From: Clostridium sp. AT4
GTDB taxonomy: Bacteria; Bacillota; Clostridia; Lachnospirales; Lachnospiraceae
DNA length: 64,000 nucleotides
Reading direction: 5' to 3'
Assembly: GCF_001517625.2 (NCBI RefSeq)
Contig: NZ_LN999827.1
Span: 205,348-269,347 of the forward strand
Shown: piece after piece, positions 7,627 to 14,665 of the stretch
Layout of the letters: each line of letters begins with the position of its first letter
Position numbering within the stretch: the stretch's first letter is position 1
Program-made: the position numbers and the translations under genes
The notes under the pieces: generated by a model
The model's input: the letters and a program-made list of their open reading frames with translations, nothing else
Databases searched by the model: none
What the model was told of the DNA's origin: nothing

Positions 7627-8181
7627 TTACAATTTCATTTCCTTAACCGCTTCACCGTCCAGTGTACGGATGGTAAATACGCCGTCCTCCAAAATACCAT
7701 ATGTATGCGGATTTCCTCCCTTGGGAATGGACACGGAACCGGGATTTAACACCCTGATCCTGCCGCAGTCTCCCTCTGTCTCCTCAGCCTTTAACAGATG
7801 GGTATGGCCGTGTATGAGAATATCACCTTCCTGCATAGGCGGAAGATTGTCCTGATTAAAAATGTGTCCGTGGGTAGCATAAAGGGTCTTTCCCTCCACA
7901 GAAAAAAGGGCATAATCTGCCAGAATGGGGAATTCCAGAACCATCTGATCGACCTCCGTATCACAGTTTCCCCGAACAGCATAGATCTGGTTCTTTAATG
8001 GATTCAGCATGGCAATGACTTCTTTGGGAGCATATTCCTTTGGAAGGTCATTTCTTGGGCCATGATACAGAATGTCTCCCAGCAGCACCAGCCGGGAGGC
8101 ACCGGATTCTTTATAAATATCTAACAGTCTCCTGCAGTAAAAAGCAGAGCCGTGAATATCAGATGCGAACAATAATTTCAT
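7627..8181 (-). CDS. yfcE: YfcE phosphodiesterase
   Basis: Metallophosphodiesterase (184 aa) closely resembling E. coli YfcE along its length: MKLLFASDIHGS at the start, LLGDILYHGPRNDLP, AVRGNCDTEVDQM, THGHIFNQDNLP, HGHTHLLKAEE and LNPGSVSIPKGGNPHTYG. These supply the two-metal site. The start is ATG 8181 with an AAAGGAA ribosome binding site; the reading frame stays open to 8280, but those codons lie in the inverted-repeat element upstream and show no family similarity. Soluble cytoplasmic enzyme; natural substrate not known even for the E. coli protein. Confidence 0.93.
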   Translation of the reverse strand: MKLLFASDIHGSAFYCRRLLDIYKESGASRLVLLGDILYHGPRNDLPKEYAPKEVIAMLNPLKNQIYAVRGNCDTEVDQMVLEFPILADYALFSVEGKTLYATHGHIFNQDNLPPMQEGDILIHGHTHLLKAEETEGDCGRIRVLNPGSVSIPKGGNPHTYGILEDGVFTIRTLDGEAVKEMKL

Positions 8182-8221
8182 GAGATGATGGTTCCTTTCT
8201 TTTTTAGTAGTAAGGTGAGGC

Positions 8222-8363
8222 GTTTCAGGATGGGGCTTCTTGTCCGGCTGTGGGCCGGACAAGAAGCATCGAATGTTCATCCGATGTGAAAACAGGCGGG
8301 AACCCGTGCTTACAAGCGAGCTTGACGCACGGGCTCCCGCCTGTTTTCACGCCGTCCTGAAGT
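8222..8363. repeat. Nested inverted-repeat element (predicted three-way junction)
   Basis: Outer arms TTCAGGATGG (8224-8233) and CCGTCCTGAA (8352-8361) pair with one G-T mismatch and enclose two perfect hairpins: a 14-bp stem 8235-8248/8254-8267, and a long one with a 15-bp stem 8286-8300/8336-8350 continued by CCCGTGC/GCACGGG (8303-8309/8327-8333) and a small inner stem. It fills almost the whole gap between the rhodanese gene and yfcE. It has no T-run and no similarity to an RNA family I know. It may be a MITE-like repeat, an mRNA processing or stability element, or an unusual intercistronic terminator. Confidence 0.75.
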
Positions 8364-8370
8364 GTTTCCT

Positions 8371-8706
8371 CTATTTTAAATCCCACAGAGGTCTTCTGTC
8401 AACGTATTTCCCCCTGTAATCCAACATTCCTCCTGCCAGATCAGACACCTCATATCCCAGGCGCCAGAGGTCTCTGCAGACCACCATGCTCTTGGCGCCG
8501 CGGTCGCAGTAACATACGATCATGCCCTGTCTGGGAAACTCTTCCAAACGTTCTCTTACCTCTTCATATGGTATATTCACACTGCCAAAAATGCGGTTCT
8601 CACCATACATCCACGGTTCTCTCACATCTGCCAGGAGGCGGATCTTTCCTTCCTCCAGCCATTGATCAAGCTGTCTGTACGAGATCATCGGAAAATCATT
8701 CATCAC
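8371..8706 (-). CDS. Single-domain rhodanese-like protein
   Basis: Small rhodanese fold (111 aa) with the expected order: ISYRQLDQWLEEGKIRLLADVREPWMYGENRIFGSVNIP, then the active-site loop CYCDRGAKS with Cys67 as the persulfide-carrying cysteine, and the C-terminal LWRLGYEVSDLAGGMLDYRG. Probably a cytoplasmic sulfurtransferase or sulfur carrier; acceptor unknown. The start is ATG at 8706 or 8703 behind GGTGGAG. First gene of the minus-strand run toward 3.8 kb, but separated from yfcE by the inverted-repeat element, so it may be transcribed alone. Confidence 0.9.
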   Translation of the reverse strand: MMNDFPMISYRQLDQWLEEGKIRLLADVREPWMYGENRIFGSVNIPYEEVRERLEEFPRQGMIVCYCDRGAKSMVVCRDLWRLGYEVSDLAGGMLDYRGKYVDRRPLWDLK

Positions 8707-8795
8707 TCCACCCCGCTTTCTGTTTTCCTTCTGTCTGTGGCGTGTCCTACTGTAGTATATGCGTCTGCTCCGGACAGGTTCCTCACGAAGAAGCC

Positions 8796-8838
8796 TAAAA
8801 AAACGGCATCTGCAAAAAGAGTTCTCTCTGCAGATGCC
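8796..8838 (-). terminator. Rho-independent terminator of the Asn-rich protein gene
   Basis: A 10-bp perfect stem GGCATCTGCA (8805-8814) with TGCAGATGCC (8829-8838), followed on the minus strand by GTTTTTTTAGG. It lies about 40 bases after the stop codon at 8876. Confidence 0.85.
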
Positions 8839-8875
8839 ATTTTTATGCGAATGCCTATCTTTCTGATCTCAAAGA

Positions 8876-9073
8876 TCAGTCGTTAGAATCGTTTCTTGCG
8901 TTGTTTCTTCCGCAGTTCTCGTACTTATTCTCAGCGGAATTCTTCATGTTGTTTTTAGAACGGCTGTTGGATGCATTGTTAGACGCGTTGTTGGAAGAGT
9001 TATTACGGCTGTTGTTCTGTGCGTTATTCTGGCTGTTGCTGTAGCTGTTCATGTTGTCATTTCTGCTTGACAT
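8876..9073 (-). CDS. Asn/Ser-rich small protein, probably spore-associated
   Basis: A 65-residue, highly hydrophilic protein made mostly of Asn, Ser, Arg and Ala (MSSRNDNMNSYSNSQNNAQ...NNARNDSND), with repeated NN-S/A-NN units, one Cys and no membrane segment. ATG 9073 is chosen because AGGAGG sits 7 bases upstream; the frame is open to 9145 but the extra codons cross that site. I do not recognise a named family. It has its own terminator, and upstream a sigma-G-like promoter (GTATA, 17 bases, CATACTA), which suggests forespore expression and a role like that of small acid-soluble or other spore proteins. The role is inference. Confidence 0.7.
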   Translation of the reverse strand: MSSRNDNMNSYSNSQNNAQNNSRNNSSNNASNNASNSRSKNNMKNSAENKYENCGRNNARNDSND

Positions 9074-9149
9074 TGCAAATACCTCCTGAAATGGTTTCCC
9101 TGACAGGCGAAACAGTTTCTGCCGCCGGGATGGTTTACGATACACCTTC

Positions 9150-9178
9150 TAGTATGGCGGAAAACTGTGGTTTTATAC
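9150..9178 (-). promoter_or_regulatory. Sigma-G-type (forespore) promoter of the Asn-rich protein gene
   Basis: Minus strand: GTATA (9178-9174), 17-base spacer, CATACTA (9156-9150). This fits the sigma-G consensus gHATR-N17/18-CATnnTA. The start point would be about 70 bases before the ATG. The rest of 9074-9394 has no gene: it holds this promoter, an imperfect hairpin at about 9230-9272 and the terminator of the next gene. Confidence 0.6.
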
Positions 9179-9295
9179 AAATTCCTCAAAGCGGTTGCTT
9201 TTTTGAAATTTTTGTATTATAAATGAGTATGAGGTAATGCAGTTTCCCTTAAGCTGCACCCTCATCCTTATTAATTATTTATACTCCCCTTTGAG

Positions 9296-9330
9296 AAAAG
9301 GCCAGGATAGCTCCCCTATCCCGGCCTTTC
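9296..9330 (-). terminator. Terminator of the first NlpC/P60 gene
   Basis: Stem AAGGCC-A-GGATAG (9299-9311) with CTATCC-C-GGCCTT (9317-9329), one mismatch, then TTTTCTC on the minus strand. It lies 65 bases after the stop at 9395. Confidence 0.75.
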
Positions 9331-9394
9331 TCTCTATCTTTTTATCCTAATCCTTTGCACGGAATCCGAACCGTGCGTGGGTTTCCCCCGTAAT

Positions 9395-10129
9395 CTACTC
9401 CATAATACTTCTGATCTTTACCGGATTTCTGTAATTCCAGTTGGAAATCGTAATGCCTGTGCGCTCCGTAGAAGCGTGGACGATCTTTCCTTCTCCAATA
9501 TACATGGCAACATGGTCAATGTTGCTTTTGCTTCCGTAAAACAAAAGATCTCCCGGACGCATCTGATCTGCACTGATCTCTTTTCCCTGAAGAGCCTGTC
9601 CTCTGGAAGAACGGTTTAATGTAATGCCTGCACCGTGCTGATACACATATCTGGTAAAGCCAGAGCAGTCCACACCTGTATGAGGATCGCTCCCGCCGTA
9701 TTGATAGGGGCCTCCTACAAACTGCAGGGCATAGTCTGCAAGCTGCTGTCTCTTATAGGAAGCGGATGACTCCCTGGCCTCCTTCTGGATCATGGCGATC
9801 TCGCCTTCCTCTGCCTCTTCCACCACTGCATTTTCAGAAACTGGAAGATATCCTTCTGTATCGTGAACCCGAACCTTCATCCAGCCGTCTCCGCAGTCCT
9901 CTAATACTTCATATGTACTGCCGACCTTCGCTGTAAAAAGAACCTCCTCGCTGTCGCGGTTCTTATTGATATTTACGCTTTCCGCTGTCACGGTCGCCAC
10001 ATACGTACCTGCTGCAAACCCTGGCCCAATGGCTGCCATAGAAGTAAGAGGAGCCGCAAATACCAGCATCCCGCACACAACACCTGTTCCAACCAGTTTC
10101 CTGAAAAAATTATGCATGTTCTTCGTCAT
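9395..10129 (-). CDS. Secreted SH3-NlpC/P60 peptidoglycan hydrolase (copy 1)
   Basis: Predicted cell-wall endopeptidase (244 aa). Residues 1-33 are a signal peptide (FFRKLVGTGVVCGMLVFAAPLTSMAA). Residues about 40-100 form a bacterial SH3 domain (TVTAESVNINKNRDSEEVLF...GSTYEVLEDCGDGWMKVRV). The C-terminal NlpC/P60 domain has the Cys in DCSGFTRYVYQHG, the His in NIDHVAMYIGEGKIVHAS, and supporting residues. Such enzymes cut gamma-D-Glu-diaminopimelate bonds in stem peptides. It may start at ATG 10129 or at 10117, which is better spaced from GGGG. It is a paralogue of the neighbour at 10240-10959, each with its own promoter and WalR-like box. Confidence 0.92.
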   Translation of the reverse strand: MTKNMHNFFRKLVGTGVVCGMLVFAAPLTSMAAIGPGFAAGTYVATVTAESVNINKNRDSEEVLFTAKVGSTYEVLEDCGDGWMKVRVHDTEGYLPVSENAVVEEAEEGEIAMIQKEARESSASYKRQQLADYALQFVGGPYQYGGSDPHTGVDCSGFTRYVYQHGAGITLNRSSRGQALQGKEISADQMRPGDLLFYGSKSNIDHVAMYIGEGKIVHASTERTGITISNWNYRNPVKIRSIME

Positions 10130-10158
10130 CCCCGTTTATTACAAATCTGATTTGAATT

Positions 10159-10175
10159 GTTACATATTTGTTACG
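10159..10175 (-). promoter_or_regulatory. WalR (YycF)-like box, copy 1
   Basis: Minus strand CGTAAC-AAATA-TGTAAC fits the WalR direct-repeat consensus TGTWAH-N5-TGTWAH except at the first base. It begins about 15 bases after the -10 of the gene's promoter, a position that would give repression. Confidence 0.5.
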
Positions 10176-10189
10176 TTCATTACGGTTTT

Positions 10190-10217
10190 ATTATAACATA
10201 CATAAGATTTTCGTCAA
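10190..10217 (-). promoter_or_regulatory. Sigma-A promoter of the first NlpC/P60 gene
   Basis: Minus strand TTGACG (10217-10212), 16-base spacer, TATAAT (10195-10190), in the gap between the two hydrolase genes. Confidence 0.7.
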
Positions 10218-10239
10218 CCTGTTTATATTTTTTTAAGAT

Positions 10240-10959
10240 TTACTCCAAAACACTTACAATCTTCACAGGCTCCCGGTAATTATAAGGAGACAGCTTAATG
10301 CCTGTTTCTTCTGTAGAGGCATGAACAACCTGCCCATTTCCCGCATACATAGCCACATGATTGATCCTGCCAAAGGGACTACTGTAAAAGATCAGGTCTC
10401 CCGGCTGCATCTCTTCTTCGGAAACTTCCGTTCCGCAGGCAGCCTGTCCTGTGGAAGAATGAGGAATCTCCACAGAAGCGCCATACTTCATGACATATCG
10501 TGTAAAACCGGAGCAGTCTACTCCCTTGTTCGGATCGGTTCCGCCGTATTTATATTCGCCTCCCAGAAACTGAAGAGCAAATTCCACTACTTCCCGCCGC
10601 TGTCTGGCCCCGCTGTCCACAGTCTGACGGTTTTTTTCTACCAAAGAGGCATTTCCTGCCGCAGAAATGTATCCCTCCCGGTTTCCCATGCGGATCTGTA
10701 CCCAGCCGTCCTGTTCCTTTTTAAGCACCTCATAAGTCTGTCCTCTTTTTACCTGACCTACGGTTTTGGAATCCTTGCTTTTATATGTATATACATCCAC
10801 AGATGGAGCCTCAATGGTCACCATATAAGAGGATCGGGTCTGCACCTCTGTCCTGGCCGCCGCCATGCTCTCCTGCGGATCCATCATCATAAGTCCTGCG
10901 AAAATAAATACTCCTGCTGCAGCCTTCACTGCAAGCCTGCGAAATACATCCAGCTTCAA
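10240..10959 (-). CDS. Secreted SH3-NlpC/P60 peptidoglycan hydrolase (copy 2)
   Basis: Second SH3-NlpC/P60 protein (239 aa), same layout as its neighbour: signal peptide (VKAAAGVFIFAGLMMMDPQESMAA), SH3 domain (VDVYTYKSKDSKTVGQVKRGQTYEVL...GWVQIRMG) and catalytic domain with DCSGFTRYVMKYG (Cys), RINHVAMYAGNGQVVHAS (His) and C-terminal YNYREPVKIVSVLE. The last segment is nearly the same in copy 1 (WNYRNPVKIRSIME), a clear sign of tandem duplication, although much of the DNA has diverged. Translation probably starts at TTG 10959 behind GGGGAG. It has its own promoter (11061-11033) and a perfect WalR-like box (11005-11021). Confidence 0.92.
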   Translation of the reverse strand: MKLDVFRRLAVKAAAGVFIFAGLMMMDPQESMAAARTEVQTRSSYMVTIEAPSVDVYTYKSKDSKTVGQVKRGQTYEVLKKEQDGWVQIRMGNREGYISAAGNASLVEKNRQTVDSGARQRREVVEFALQFLGGEYKYGGTDPNKGVDCSGFTRYVMKYGASVEIPHSSTGQAACGTEVSEEEMQPGDLIFYSSPFGRINHVAMYAGNGQVVHASTEETGIKLSPYNYREPVKIVSVLE

Positions 10960-11004
10960 ATCTTAACTCCCCTGACTTTTAGAATACCTGAATCGGCTGT
11001 AATT

Positions 11005-11021
11005 GTTACAAAATTGTTACA
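11005..11021 (-). promoter_or_regulatory. WalR (YycF)-like box, copy 2
   Basis: Minus strand TGTAAC-AATTT-TGTAAC, a perfect match to TGTWAH-N5-TGTWAH. It begins 12 bases after the -10 at 11033, so it covers the early transcribed region. Confidence 0.65.
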
Positions 11022-11032
11022 CAACGTAATAA

Positions 11033-11061
11033 AGTATATTCTTTCTGTCAGGATTTGTCAA
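11033..11061 (-). promoter_or_regulatory. Sigma-A promoter of the second NlpC/P60 gene
   Basis: Minus strand TTGACA (11061-11056), 17-base spacer, TATACT (11038-11033). It begins just beyond the 3' end of the HAAS gene. Confidence 0.75.
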
Positions 11062-11093
11062 TGGAAAATGGTGGAATTACCTCTACTTTCCAT

Positions 11094-11618
11094 CTATCTC
11101 CTCGGCCCTCTGAACATCCATATGATCATAAGTATCACAAGAACCGGCCAGATGTGGGCCAGTATAAAGCCGGCCAGGCCTACGATGCCGAAAAAGACGC
11201 TCATTATAAGAAAAATCACGCAAAATACTACAAGGCCTGCGCCCAGGCGCACATACCACTTACTGAAATCCAGAAAATGAATATGGCTGTGTCCGGTATA
11301 GGAGTTTTCCTGACCGTTTCCCTGACTGCCAAAGGGACTCCGGGAACCGGTGCCTGCTTCCCTCTCCTCTGCCGGACCGGAGCCGTATTCATCATAGCCG
11401 TCCGGACGATCCTCCGTATCATATGCCGCATCCACAATGGTTCTGGCAATAATCCTGGGGCCTCCCAGGCTTTCTGTCACTTCCTCTTCCGTACTTCCCT
11501 TTAACACCTCCTGAGAAATATAATCATCATAGTATCGGATATTTTCCTGAATGGCTGAATGGGTCACACGTCCCTCAAGCTCTTCCTTTAATCCCTGTAA
11601 AAATTCATTTTTGGTCAT
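11094..11618 (-). CDS. HAAS/DUF1700-type membrane protein
   Basis: A 174-residue protein whose first 65 residues (MTKNEFLQGLKEELEG...NIRYYDDYI...GSTEEEVTESLGGPRIIARTI) match the HAAS (DUF1700) helical domain, often linked to PadR-regulated membrane stress genes. A Gly/Ser/Glu-rich linker follows, then a hydrophobic C-terminus (LVVFCVIFLIMSVFFGIVGLAGFILAHIWPVLVILMIIW) with one long or two transmembrane helices and a basic end. The ATG abuts the fbp stop codon (TAGATG), so the two are translationally coupled. No PadR gene is near. Function unknown. Confidence 0.8.
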   Translation of the reverse strand: MTKNEFLQGLKEELEGRVTHSAIQENIRYYDDYISQEVLKGSTEEEVTESLGGPRIIARTIVDAAYDTEDRPDGYDEYGSGPAEEREAGTGSRSPFGSQGNGQENSYTGHSHIHFLDFSKWYVRLGAGLVVFCVIFLIMSVFFGIVGLAGFILAHIWPVLVILMIIWMFRGPRR

Positions 11619-13556
11619 CTATTCTGCCCTTTCTTTTATTAAGCCTTCCCGGTATGCTGCCACCAGTTCTTTTAAATCCGCAATCTGTGCCTTGAGCTCC
11701 CGTCCCTTGTCCGTATCTGCCACCATAATCCGGCGAGGCATCCTCTCAACCATAGATACCTTGGGCGTACTGTCCTTTTTAGGATCAAAGGGCATATGCT
11801 CTGCCAGCGACAGCTGATGGGAATTATAAATCAGCGTATAGCCCGCAATGCCTGTGGTGCTCTGATAAGCCTTTGACAGCCCTCCGTCAATGATAAAGAG
11901 CTTTCCGCCTGCTTTTACCGGCTTTTCACCGTCCTTCAGCTTTACAGGCACATGGCCGTTGATAATATGGGAGCCCTCCACCGGGAGACCGAACTCCTCT
12001 AAAATACGGCAGCAGACCTCTTCGCTCTCGCTGAGCTTATAGTAAGGATTCATATTTTCCTTATGCGCTGCCTTATCTTCTACAAAATAATGTTCAAATG
12101 TGGTCATCTTATCCTTACCGAACACAGGAGACTTGGCTCCGCACCAGAGGTACCACATAAGATCCAGTGCTTCCTGCTTTTCCTGCTGTCCGTCCGGCAT
12201 AAAATAGGCGTTGTGGATCTGACGGCCCAGGTAATCCATCAGTTCTTTTCCCCTGTATTCCTTTCCTCCAAAGGTAAGCCCTTCAAAGGTACCATCCTTT
12301 CTCATGGGAATACAGCCATGGTAAAGAAGGTTGGAATTGCAGCAGGTGTAAATGCTCCCGTGGGAATAGAGGAAGCGCACATGACGATGGAGAACCTCGC
12401 TGTGGCGGAAGGAGGCGGACAGCACCCGCAGAAGCTCCTTCTCCCCCCTTGTAAGTTCCAGCGGATTTCTTGGATCGATCGTCGGGAAATTGATATCCAG
12501 CATGGGATAGGCCCTTCCTCCGATCGTTACGGTTCCCATTTCATAATCCACAGCCGGAAGCAGGAGCCGGTCCTCCATCCCATACTCCGGATGGCGCATG
12601 ATCATAGCTCCTTCCACCTTGAATTGAATGACAGCGATCGCCTTGTGCATCCTGGCAGCCAGTCCGGAATCCACTGCGTCGTAAAGATTTTCATCCAGGA
12701 TCCTGGGCATAAAACGCTCGCACGGATCATCCTGATACACCCGCGCCGCAAACATGGAAAGTGGGCGCAGATTGATACCGTAGCCATCCTCCAGCACATC
12801 AAAGCTGTTGTAGCTTATAGCGATCCGCAGTACATTGCAGATACAGGCCAGATTGCCCGCAGCAGCCCCCATCCAGGAAATATCGTGATTTCCCCACTGG
12901 ATATCCACATCATGGAAGCTCATCAGCTCCTGCATAATGATATCCGCCCTGGGGCCTCTGTCAAAAATATCCCCAATAATATGGAGATTATCAATGGTAA
13001 GATTCTGGATCAGCCGGCAGAGCGCTGCTATAAACTTATCCGCAATACTGGTGTCTATGATCGAATGGATAATCTCATTGTAATAAAGCTTTTTATTTTC
13101 ATCATTTCCATCCACATGAAGCAGTTCATCAATGGTATATGCATATTCCTTCGGCATCTTTTTGCGGACCTTGGAACGGGTATACTTGGATGCCACCTCC
13201 CGGCAGATCTGTACCAGCCGGTAAATGGTGATACGCTGCCAGTCCTCCGTATATCTGCCCTGCTTCATCATCCTGGGCAGATGGCGCTCCGGATAATAGA
13301 TCAGGTTTGCCAGCTGCAGCTGCTCCTCCTCCGGGATCACATATCCAAAAGTTTCCTTGATCTTCTCCCTGATAATGCCGGAGGAAGACCGAAGCAGATG
13401 AATAAAGGCTTCATATTCTCCATGAAGATCGCTGAAAAAATACTCCGTTCCCTTAGGCAGACTGCAAATTGCCATCAGATTTACAATTTCCCCTGTCGCT
13501 TCCTTCACAGAAGGAAATTCCCGCGCCAGAAGCTGCAGATATGCCACGTCTCTCAT
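11619..13556 (-). CDS. fbp: Fructose-1,6-bisphosphatase, class III
   Basis: Gluconeogenic enzyme (645 aa) that hydrolyses fructose 1,6-bisphosphate to fructose 6-phosphate. It is the class III enzyme of Firmicutes (B. subtilis Fbp, ~670 aa), unrelated to class I. Metallophosphatase motifs are visible: YFFSDLHGEYEAF, HIIGDIFDRGPRADI, VDIQWGNHDISWMGAAAGN, and later HIINGHVPVK and FIIDGGLSKAYQ. ATG 13556 is chosen because the family starts MRDVAYLQLLAREFPS and GGGGGG precedes it. A 16-bp inverted repeat lies in the leader (13583-13640). The HAAS gene follows directly. Confidence 0.96.
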   Translation of the reverse strand: MRDVAYLQLLAREFPSVKEATGEIVNLMAICSLPKGTEYFFSDLHGEYEAFIHLLRSSSGIIREKIKETFGYVIPEEEQLQLANLIYYPERHLPRMMKQGRYTEDWQRITIYRLVQICREVASKYTRSKVRKKMPKEYAYTIDELLHVDGNDENKKLYYNEIIHSIIDTSIADKFIAALCRLIQNLTIDNLHIIGDIFDRGPRADIIMQELMSFHDVDIQWGNHDISWMGAAAGNLACICNVLRIAISYNSFDVLEDGYGINLRPLSMFAARVYQDDPCERFMPRILDENLYDAVDSGLAARMHKAIAVIQFKVEGAMIMRHPEYGMEDRLLLPAVDYEMGTVTIGGRAYPMLDINFPTIDPRNPLELTRGEKELLRVLSASFRHSEVLHRHVRFLYSHGSIYTCCNSNLLYHGCIPMRKDGTFEGLTFGGKEYRGKELMDYLGRQIHNAYFMPDGQQEKQEALDLMWYLWCGAKSPVFGKDKMTTFEHYFVEDKAAHKENMNPYYKLSESEEVCCRILEEFGLPVEGSHIINGHVPVKLKDGEKPVKAGGKLFIIDGGLSKAYQSTTGIAGYTLIYNSHQLSLAEHMPFDPKKDSTPKVSMVERMPRRIMVADTDKGRELKAQIADLKELVAAYREGLIKERAE

Positions 13557-13582
13557 AATACATCCCCCCGTACGTCGATTGT

Positions 13583-13640
13583 TTGAGTTTCCGCATTTTG
13601 CAGTGTGCCCTGGAGTCTGGTGCGAAATGCGGAAACTCAA
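13583..13640. repeat. Inverted repeat in the fbp leader
   Basis: TTGAGTTTCCGCATTT (13583-13598) pairs perfectly with AAATGCGGAAACTCAA (13625-13640) across a 26-base loop, ending about 27 bases before the fbp start. A lone TATAAT-like -10 lies upstream on the minus strand near 13671. It may be a leader hairpin affecting translation or mRNA stability, or an operator. No known riboswitch pattern was recognised. Confidence 0.7.
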
Positions 13641-13761
13641 AACTGTACACTTATTGCAATTTCGCTAGGATTATAGTACCATATTTGTAGCATATTTTAA
13701 AGTTTTTCCCATAAAACATGATTTAAAAATTTATGACAAACTCTTTTGGAAAGGAAAATCT

Positions 13762-14565
13762 ATGGAAAAATTATATGTATTCGGAACTGGAAACGCCCAG
13801 GCAGTGCACTGCTACAATACCTGCTTTGCCTTAAAAGATGAGGATGAATTTTTTATGGTCGACGCCGGAGGCGGAAACGGAATCCTTAAGATTCTGGAAG
13901 AAATGAATGTGGATCTTTCTCATATCCACCATATTTTCGTGACCCATGAGCACACGGATCACATTTTGGGGATCGTATGGATGATCCGCATGATTGCTGC
14001 TGCCATGAAAAAAGATGCCTATCGGGGACAGCTTCAGATCTACTGCCATCCGGATCTTACCGAAACTATTTCCACCCTCTGCCGCCTGACATTGCAGGGG
14101 AAATTTTACAACATGATCGGAGAACGGATTTTCCTTGTTCCTGTAGAGGATGGAGAAACCGTACACATTCTGGATTATGATGTGACATTTTTTGATATTC
14201 TCTCTACCAAGGCAAAGCAATTCGGCTTCACCACGGTTTTAAAAAACGGGAAAAAGCTTACATTCGCCGGAGATGAACCATTAAACCGCGAATGCGTATC
14301 CATTGTAAAGGGAAGCTCCTGGCTGCTCCACGAAGCCTTCTGCCTCTACAAAGACAGAGACCGCTTTAAACCATATGAAAAGCATCACAGCACCGTAAAG
14401 GAGGCCTGTGAACTGGCCGAAGAGCTTAAAATCCCCCATCTGCTTCTGTGGCACACCGAAGATAAACAGATCTCTGAACGCAAGGCGCTCTATACGGCAG
14501 AAGGACATACCTATTACCGGGGAGAACTGTATGTGCCGGATGACCGTGAGATCATCGCACTGTAA
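13762..14565 (+). CDS. MBL-fold metallo-hydrolase (RNase Z-like)
   Basis: Metallo-beta-lactamase-fold hydrolase (267 aa). Zinc motifs: THEHTDHILGI around residues 61-71, a following CHPD segment, TFAGDEPLNRE (metal-bridging Asp) and a C-terminal LLLWHTEDK. The N-terminus (LYVFGTGNAQAVHCYNTCFAL) resembles the RNase Z/ElaC-like subgroup, but the RNase Z exosite arm is not evident, so I leave the substrate open. Soluble. AAAGGAAAA precedes the ATG. It is transcribed alone and divergently from fbp, with a bidirectional terminator after it. Confidence 0.88.
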   Translation: MEKLYVFGTGNAQAVHCYNTCFALKDEDEFFMVDAGGGNGILKILEEMNVDLSHIHHIFVTHEHTDHILGIVWMIRMIAAAMKKDAYRGQLQIYCHPDLTETISTLCRLTLQGKFYNMIGERIFLVPVEDGETVHILDYDVTFFDILSTKAKQFGFTTVLKNGKKLTFAGDEPLNRECVSIVKGSSWLLHEAFCLYKDRDRFKPYEKHHSTVKEACELAEELKIPHLLLWHTEDKQISERKALYTAEGHTYYRGELYVPDDREIIAL

Positions 14566-14608
14566 ATCCGGCTGCAGGATCTCCTTGATACAAGTTACAG
14601 CAGCGAAA

Positions 14609-14646
14609 AAATGCTCCGGCAGTCTCATAAACTGCCCGGAGCATTT
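14609..14646. terminator. Bidirectional terminator between the MBL hydrolase and the alcohol dehydrogenase
   Basis: AAATGCTCCGGCAGT (14609-14623) pairs with ACTGCCCGGAGCATTT (14631-14646) with one bulged C. The minus strand continues with TTTTTCGC; the plus strand T-run is short. Confidence 0.8.
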
Positions 14647-14665
14647 CCTATATCACTGTACGGTC

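Noticed and set aside
10321-11280. A 319-codon open frame on the plus strand
   Set aside because: Antisense to the second NlpC/P60 gene and the HAAS gene; no ribosome binding site or family features.
12063-13586. A 507-codon open frame on the plus strand
   Set aside because: Exactly antisense to fbp, whose family match is unmistakable; the antisense translation has no recognisable domain.
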